From: Owenia fusiformis
Lineage: Eukaryota > Annelida > Polychaeta > Sabellida > Oweniidae
NCBI GenBank assembly: GCA_903813345.2
Contig: CAIIXF020000011.1
Coordinates: 12,631,754 to 12,695,753 of the forward strand
DNA length: 64,000 nucleotides
Direction: 5' to 3'
Part shown: positions 48,701 through 57,700 of the stretch, piece after piece
How positions within the stretch are numbered: the first letter of the stretch is position 1
Layout: every line of letters starts with the position of its first letter
Notes under the pieces: model-generated
The model's input: only the letters and a program-made list of their open reading frames with translations
What the model was told of the DNA's origin: nothing
The model's database searches: none
Position numbers and translations under genes: made by a program

Positions 48701-51700
48701 ACTCAGCTTTTTACTCAGTTACTTACTCAGCTACTTACTCAACTACTACTAAGGTACTTACTCAGCTAATTACTCAGTTACTTACTCAGCTCTTTACTGA
48801 TCTATCTAGGTAAAATAAATCTGGAGTCTTAAATTGAACTTGTTCAATTTCACAAATCTAGTTATTAGACTCCAGATGAAATCTGGAGTCTATTGTTTTC
48901 GTCAGTTTTCTTATTCTTCTTATTATTCTTTTTATTATTCTTATTCTAACCCAGTTTTCTCAATAACCATAAGGTTTTCAGTAAAGTCAGTCATTTGGTC
49001 AATTTAGGTCCAGAATCTAGTTCCTCGGAAATTGGGTCAAATTTTTATCTAGGTCAAAGGTCAGAACTAGGTCAAATCCAGTACTTTGTCACTTTTTCAA
49101 TTTTCTCGGTCGTCCTTCAATATTTTCGATCCGGGTTTCTATTATTGTGTTCCTCATAAAAAAGGAGAAATCTAGGGTCGATTTAGTTTTTTGATATCTC
49201 AAACCGATTTCGAGATATCAGTGTCCGAAAACGAGGTCCAAAAAAAAATTCTCCGAATCAAATGTCTAGGATATTAGTCTTATGGGATATTTTCTCAGGA
49301 TTCCGAATCTGAAAACCAAATTCGGATCGGACTTCCGGTTCGGAAGTTATGGCGTTTTGAAAGCTCAAAATCGCTAAATTTGGTGCCCATGTTAAGTCAA
49401 TGGGAAAAAAAGATTTTTTTGAAGTGAAAAATACGAAATATAGACTGAGTTCAGCTAAATATAATGAAAGCTTTTAAAATAAGGGGACATCAAAAGCCAT
49501 CTAGCTTCAAAATTTGGACACCAAAATGCCTAGGTCAAAATCTAGGTCAAATTCAAAGTTTTTCCTTATTTTTGCTATTCTGACACTACTATACAGATTA
49601 ATTATATTCTTCGAAATTTTGTATACATGTAGCCAAGAGTGCGCTAATAGCGTTAGCCTTTTGCCGTCAGAAAGAATTTTGACCCACTTTTGAGATACGG
49701 TGTCCGAAAAGTAGGTCAAAATAAAAAATTCTCCAAATTTAATGTTTGAGTTATGAATTAAGTATAGAATTTTCTCAGAAATCCAAATCTGCAAACCAAA
49801 TTTCGATTCGACTTCCGGTTCAAAAGTAATGGCGTGTCCGAAAAGTAGGTCAAAATAAAAATTCGCCAAATTTAACGTATGAGTTATGAATTAGGGGTAG
49901 AATTTTGTCAGGAATCCGAATCTGCAAATCAAATTTCGATCTGACTTCCGGTTCGGAAGTTATGGCGTTTTGAAATTTCAAGAAAAATCAATCTGATGGT
50001 ATCCTGATAGAAAGTCAAGAGTAGAGAAGAAAATATAGAAAAATGCATCCATCCTTCCTTTCTGATCCTATCCTATCCTTCCTATCTACCATTGCTTCGT
50101 ATCCTCTCCTTCCTATTCTATCCCTTCTTCCTATTCTATTTTATCCTTCTTTCCTTTTCTATCCTATCATTCCTTCCTATTCTATCCTATCCTTCCTTCC
50201 TTTTTCATCCATCCATCCATTCATCCATCTTTTGCTGGATGACTTAGCTTATTTTGGATGACTTGGCTTATTCTGGATGACTCGGCTAAAAAAAAGTCTA
50301 GATCTGGAGTCTGAAATTGAACTCGTTCAATTTCCAAAATCTAGTTATTCTTCTTCTTCCTCCTTCCCAGATTTCTCACCAACTAGAAGAGCTTACTTTA
50401 AGCTGCTTACATGATTAACTAGGGAATGTATCTGGCTTTCTGGGAAATTAGGTCAAATTTTTATCTAGGTCAAAGGTCAAGAACTAGGTCAAATCCAGTA
50501 CTTTGTCACTTTTTCCCATTATCTCGGTCGTCCTTCAATATTTTTGATCCTGGTTTTTTTCATTGTGTTCCTCATAAAAAAGTAGAAAACCTAGGGTCGA
50601 TTTAGTTTTTTGGTATCTCAAACCGATTTCGAGATATCAGTGTCCGAAAACGAGGTCCAAAAAAAATTTCACCGCATCCAATGTCCAGGATATTAGTCTT
50701 ATGGGAAATTTTCTCAGGATTCCGAATCTGAAAACCAAATTTCGATCTGACTTCCGGTTCAGAAGTTATGGCGTTTTGAAAATTCAAAAATCGCTAAATT
50801 TGGTGCCCCATGTTAATTCAATGGGAAAAAATATTTTTTTGAAGTGTAAAATACGAGATATAGACTAAGCACAGCTAAATATAATGGAAGCCCATAAAAG
50901 AAAGGGACCACAAGACCTTCTTTTCATAAAAATTTGGACACCAAAATGCCTAGGTCAAAATCTAGGTCAAATTCAAAGTTTTTCCTTATTTTTGCGATTC
51001 TGACACTACAGATTAATTATATTCTTCGAAAATTTGTGTACATGTAGCCAAGAGTGTGCTAATAGTGTTAGCCTTTTGCCGTCAGGAAGTATTTTGACCC
51101 ACTTTTGAGATATGGTGTCCGAAAAGTAGGTCAAACTAAAAAGTTCTCCAAATTTAACGTATGAGTTATGAATTAAGGGTAGAATTTTCTCAGGAATCCA
51201 AATCTGCAAACCAAATTTCAATCCGGCTTTTGGTTTGGAATTTATGTCATTTTGATAGCTCAAAAATCGCTAAATTTGGTGCCCCATGTTATGGCAATGG
51301 GAAAAAATATTTTTTTGAAGTGTAAAATACAAGATATAGACTGAGTACAGCTTAATTTAATGAAAGCCTATTAAAGAAGGGGACCTCGAAGGCTACTTAG
51401 CTCCAAAATTTGGACACCAAAATGCCTAGGTCAAAATCTAGGTCAAATTTATAGTTTTCCCTTATTTTTGCGATTCTGACACTATATTTAAATGATTTGC
51501 TTTAAAATTTTGTATACAGGTAGCAAAGAGTATGCTATAGTGTTAGCGTTTTGCCGTCAGAAAGTATTTTGACCCACTTTTGAGATATGGTGTCCAAAAA
51601 GTAGGCCAAAGTAAAAAGTTTTCCAAAATTAACGTATGAGTTATGAATTAAGGGTAGAATTTTCTCAGAAATCTAGATCTGCAAAACAAATTTCGATCCG

Positions 51701-54700
51701 ACTACTTGTTCTGAAGTTATGGCGTTTTGAGATCTCAAAAATCGCTAAATTTGGTGCCCCATGTTAAATCAATGGGACCGAATAATTTTTTGAAGTGTAA
51801 AAATACGAGATATAGAATGAGTACAGCTAAACATAATGAAAGCCCATAGAAGAAGGGGACCTCAAAAGCTACTTTCCTTCAAAGTTTGGACACCAAAATA
51901 CCTAGTTTAAAAAATCTAGGTCAAATTCATAGTTTTTTCTTATTTTGCGATTCTGACACTACACTTCAATGATATTCTCCGAAATTTTGTATACTTGTAG
52001 CAAAAATTGCAATCCGACCCCAGGTTTAGATTCTACGCCATTTTGAAGTTTGAAATTCGCACTTGCCAGTATTCACGATGCAGATTGATCAAATATACTT
52101 TCAAAAATTCCTGCATACCCTACTTTACCTCTCTACCTACTCAGCTACTTATTTGACTACTTACTCAATTACTTAATTAGTTATTACTTACTTAGCAACT
52201 TACTCAGCTACTAACTCAGGTACTTACTCAGCTACTTACTCAGCTACCTACTCAGCTTTTTACTCAGTTACTTACTCAGCTACTTACTCAACTACTACTA
52301 AGGTACTTACTCAGCTAATTACTCAGTTACTTACTCAGCTCTTTACTGATCTATCTAGGTAAAATAAATCTGGAGTCTTAAATTGAACTTGTTCAATTTC
52401 ACAAATCTAGTTATTATTATTATTATTTTTCTTTCTTTTTTCTTCCTCCTCACCAAATTTCTCGTCAACTATAACAGCTTACTTAATCCAACTTACATGG
52501 TTAACTAAAGACTGAAACCGGCTTTCTAGGAAATTAGGTCAAATTTTTATCTAGGTCAAAGGTCAAGAACTAGGTCAAATCTTACATTTTCAACATTCTT
52601 CATCATATCTTCGTCAATACTCTTCGTAACGCCTTCATCTTTTTTTCATCGTGTAGCTTAGAAAAAGGCGAATCAAAGATATGACATCAGAATTTTGATT
52701 ACTCTTACCGATTTTGAGATATGGCGTCCGAAATGTAGGTCACGCCTAAACATGCTCCAAATCGAATGTGTGAGCTATGAAAAAGATGTAGAATTTTCTC
52801 AGGAATCCAAATCTGCAAACCAAATTTAGATCGGACTTCTATTTCGGAAGTTATGGCGTTTTGAAAGCTCAAAAATCGCTAAATTTGGTGCCTATGTTAA
52901 GTCAATGGGATAAAAGACTGTTTCGAAGTGTAAAATACAGGATATAGACTGAGTACAGCTTAACATAATGAATGGTTATAAAAGAAGGGGACCTCAAAAG
53001 CTAAATAGCTTCAAAATTTGGACACCAAAATGCCTAGGTCAAAATCTAGGTCAAATTCATAGTTTTTCCTTATTTTTACGATTCTGACACTACACTTTAA
53101 TAATTTGCTTCAAAATTTTGTATACAGGTAGCAAAGAGTGTGCTAATAGTGTTAGCCTTTTGCCGTCAGAAAGTATTTTGACCCACTTTTGAGATATGGT
53201 GTCCGAAAAGTAGGTCAAAATAACAAGTTCTCCAGATTCAACGTTTGAGTTATGAATTAGAGGTAGAATTTTCTCAGGAATCCGAATCTGCAAACCAAAT
53301 TTCAATCCGACTTCCGGTTCGGAACTTATGGCGTGTCCAAAAAGTAGGTCAAAATAAAAAATTTCCAAATTTAACGTATGGGTTATAAATTAGGGGTAGA
53401 ATTTTGTCAGGAATCCGAATCTGCAAATCAAATTTCGATCCGACTTCCGGTTCGAAAGTTATGGCGTTTTGAAAGCTAAATTTGGTGCCCCATATTATGT
53501 CAATGAGAAAAAGGATTTTTTGAAGTGTAAAATACCAGACATAGACTGAGTACAGCTTAATATTCTGAAAGCCTATAAAAGGAGGGGACCTCGAAGGCTA
53601 TCTAGCTTTAAAATTTGGACGCAAAAATGCCTTGGTCAAAATCTAGGTCAAATTCATAGTTTTTCCTTATTTTTGCCATTCTGACATTACACTTTAAGGA
53701 TTTGCTTCAAAATTTTGTATACAGGTAGCAAAGAGTGTGCTTATAGTGTTAGCCTTCTGCCGTCAGAAAGTTTTTTGACCCACTTTTGAGATATGGTGTC
53801 CGAAATGTAGGTCAAAATAAAAAATTCTCCAAGTTTAACGTATGAGTTATGAATTAAGGGTAGAATTTTCTCAGGAATCAGAATCTTTAAACCAAATTTC
53901 GATCTAACTTCTGGTTAGATAGTTATAGCGGTTTGAAGTCTCGAAAAGTCGATATGATGATATCCCCATGTTAAGCTAATAGAGTCGAAGATAGCCTTCT
54001 TAAAAGTTGTCTAAATGTCTATATTCTAGCTGACTCAGCTTATTCTGAATGACTCGGCTTACAAGTTCTGGATGACTCAGCTTAAACAAAGTTTGAAATC
54101 TGGAGTCTTAAATTGAACTTGTTCAATTTACATGTCTAGTTAAATGTGGGCACACGCTATAAATTGGAACCAAATTTATATTTTGATTTATGTAGCTTGT
54201 TATACGTACACGATTAAGCTGCAGTGAACAAACATTTAAAAGAAAGTGGGCATACATTTGTGAAACAAGACTGACTTAAATCAATATTCAAGGGTTGAAT
54301 CTAATGCAAAGGAAAATGAACGATATCCATAAAATACCAATAATAAGAGGACCATTATGGCAAAGAAGAAAAACAAAGAGGTCACGTCTGATAACATCTC
54401 AAACAGAGATAAGAAAGATGGATCTCGACAAAGTTGAACAAGCTAATGTACAAGAAATTGAACATGCTGAATGGAATATATCAAAACCGAACTTACTCCA
54501 CCAATCACCCCTTGGTGTAGGGGTTGATGAAACGGAGGGGACTAAAGTTAAACAGCAATTAAACATGAAAATTAGACGCTTTAGTTCAAAGAAGTTAAAA
54601 CTTTTTATTCCTCAAAGGTCAAAGCAGAATATACGCCAAAATTCATTCAATAACAAAGGTAGTGCAAAATAATTACTAATAATATTTTTTCTTTGAAATA

Positions 54701-57700
54701 CTGTATTTAAGTAAGTGGTGCCAAGTTGGATCTTTTTCTATTTATTTGTTTTGTTTGCAGAAATAAATACCCAGAATATTTGTGTGAGGGATGGACGATT
54801 CGGATTAAAACGTGGCTTCCTGTCAACACCAAATTACCCAGACTCCTATACGTCTGACCAGGACTGTCACTGTAATATGACTACAGCCCCAGGGAAGAAA
54901 CTAAAGTTCAAGTTTCCCGATTCTGCTCTAGAGTGGAGTCACAGTTGTACAAAAGACAAGGTGAGTCATTAAAATTCTTGATAGGATATTTTTAGTAATG
55001 ACGAAATTGAGTCATATATTCTCTGGAAAATATTGACAATTTCATATAAAATATCGCCACATAAAATATGCCAGCACAAGCACAAGTGTCATAAGAGTAA
55101 TGATCAAAAGTATTGAAACAGATTATATAGAAAGGAAACAGCCAACAGTGTTCACAAAAAGGAAATCCCAGCATCCAAAATGTTTTCTGTATGTTCGTAC
55201 AATAGTTTATCGTTCTTAGGTGAAAATAATGGATGGTGGGCAGGCTATTACCAGGTGTGGAAAACTACCAAGAATGTATAACTACACAACATACAGCAAC
55301 ACTGTAGAAGTTCACTTTATATCTGATAACTGGAAAGAAGATAAAGGTTTTTGGCTACAATACGAAGGTAAATATGACGTGTGTGGATAGAAGATGTATC
55401 CCAACTCATTCAACCATGTACCTACACCAACGACGTATAACATTTCATTTCACGACCTTCATGATTATTCTTGTCATCAAAATGTCTGTAGTGGCTGCCA
55501 GTAACATTTGGGTATTTTGTAGGCCAACTTAGAATTTCAACCATGTACCTATACCAACGAGCTATAACATTTCCTGACCTTAATAATTATTCTTTCGATC
55601 AATATGTCAATATTGTAGCTGACAGTAACATTGAGGTATTTTGTGGGCCAACTAATTGGGTGCCAACTACTACGACAACAACAACAGAAGCGCCAACCAC
55701 AACACCCAAGCCTGGCAGCTCTTCTGAGGGTACATACCTAGGTCCAAGCGACCCAACCAATGATAACACATCTCTAGGTAAAAATTGGTGAAGCATTGAT
55801 GTAAATAAACTTAAATTGAGAACTTATACTTATTTTGCCTGATCAACTCATATCCCAAAGGCTGTTAACTTCTCCTTCGGTTCGGTTTCCCATTCAAAAG
55901 GTTCAAGATGATAACCTTTCTTATAAAATCGCCAAACATAAACAGCCTCGTATATATGTTCCAAAAGAAGTACTGATGCTGTCACACTTTAGGGGAGACA
56001 TAAATTGTTCAGTTTTTGCTAAAAGAGTCTGAGCTATTTCAGTCGATAGAGGAGGCTACTGTACTTGTTACTTTTAGTTGTATGTTCTTATTTTTGATTA
56101 TAGTTGGAATCATCATTGCTGCTGTGATTGGCTTCATCGTCCTTGTTGTACTCATTGTACTCTTAATTAGATTCAGAAGGTAAGATCATTTACTCTGTGA
56201 TTAGTGGATGCTTTAAAAACAAAATTGCATTATTTCTTTAAAAATAAAACTTAAAAACATTTTGTAAATTACAATTTACAAAAAACTAACACATGTGAGT
56301 ACCTGAAGAAATGTGATAGGCTCGTTCTATAAGAAAATCTATATGTAAACCTCACACGAAAGTAAAATTGTGTTGAAGTCTTATGCCCTATATCTATATG
56401 CTTTTAACAGCATTTTAAATACTGTGTATGCATGGTGAACACCTTGTACGATAACTTTTGGTGGATTTGTTTATAACCTCCTATGGTGGTGTCATTTTAA
56501 AAGTGCATGGATTAATATTTCATGAGATCATATATGTAATTGTATGTATTTTTTCATTCCTCTCAAAGCATGTAATCATTTTTCATCATTTTCATCAGCA
56601 GTTTCTGCTGTTGTTGCTATGGAGATGCATCGCCGGAAGATGATAAGAATGACCCTGTGCAGCTGATATGTGTCCGTAGCAATCGTCCTAGGCACCCAAC
56701 ACAGCCTGCATCTTGGCAACAGACCACTGTACATTACTAAGGTCCCCTGGGGTGTCCCATCCGTCAATTAGTTTTATATACGGGGGTTGTCTAAAAAGTA
56801 GTCAATAGTGTACATAGTGTACAAACGTACATATTGGACTTCATCAACTTTGACTCGGTACATCAATGTATGACTTTGTGATATGACACCAGCATTGTCA
56901 TATATGTGTTTTCAATGTTTACATTCCATCATTCATCTCCCATGTTTGCCTCAGTCTCTTCCATCGCATAACCCCTTATACCAACTTGAAACCACACACC
57001 CCCACCCTTCAAAATTAAAATACACCATACACCGTCAAATAAAATGAGAAACACCCTCCGTTGCATCATGCTTGGGCAATTAGCAAAGGTCTTTTGGACT
57101 GAAAATACTTCATACAACCCTAGTATAAGATACCTTTATTGTGTTAATGATACTTTTTTCTTTTGTCGCCAACTTAACAATGTCCTTACCCTATGATATG
57201 TTTTTAAAATAATTAATACAAAGACTGAACTTCTTGTGATACTTACAGAAAACGTCATATGGAAAAAATTTCTAAAGCACCAGTGGAGCCTGCCCGCCAC
57301 CCTAAATTACACAAACACCATGGGGACAAGCCTCCAGGCTCTCCGGGCGCCCCAGGGGGACCTACCACTCCCAAAGCAAACAAACACAATGAAGATGACA
57401 AAGACGACAAGGTAATTATGTCCAAACAGGACATGTATGGATCTACTTCTTCAAGTTACTTTTAAATGTATTATTGATGGCACAATGGCAGAGTCTAGAA
57501 CCAAGCCTAAAGAAACCTTGGCCAAAGGCTGTTCCAATCAACCCCCTCTTTCCTCTCTTCTCTCACCTCTTTCTCTTTATGAATTGAAGAAACTAAAGTA
57601 GATTGTTGATTTATCCCATCCCATTGACAATATTTTTGCAATTAGCACCCTAAACAATAAATCAATGACTATTAAATGTGACATGATTTTAACTGTATAC

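Larger units (their letters stand above)
27683..54139 (+). mobile_element. Head-to-tail array of 11 Helitron-like elements
   Basis: Eleven direct copies fill 26.5 kb of gene B intron 3. Shared parts, in order: an optional head TTAGACTCCAGATTGAAAATCTGGAGTCTATTG (a hairpin); TTATTA linkers; a leader with ATCTAGGTCAAAGGTCA; one to several diverged ~477-bp internal units; a CTCAGCTT or CTCAGCTACTT tail; then AAATCTGGAGTCTTAAATTG, the palindrome TTGAACTTGTTCAA and a final CTAGTTA. A short inverted repeat at the start matched inside the 3' end, a 3' hairpin and a CTAG-T end are features of Helitrons of the Helentron/DINE-1 type. No Rep-helicase gene is present, so these copies are non-autonomous. 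Family placement is inference; the array itself is plain in the sequence. Confidence 0.7.

Noticed and set aside
50043-50261. 72-codon frame of Leu/Ser/Pro
   Set aside because: Direct translation of a TCCTATCC microsatellite.
28144-53368. Recurring minus-strand open frames of 61-120 codons in each ~477-bp unit
   Set aside because: They follow the repeat unit, differ in start and end, have no matching promoter or splice context and end wherever copies diverge. A dN/dS test across many copies would be needed before calling them genes.
56458-56643. Open frame overlapping the Cys-tail exon in another frame
   Set aside because: It does not join the membrane exon in phase; the phase-2 reading from 56599 does.
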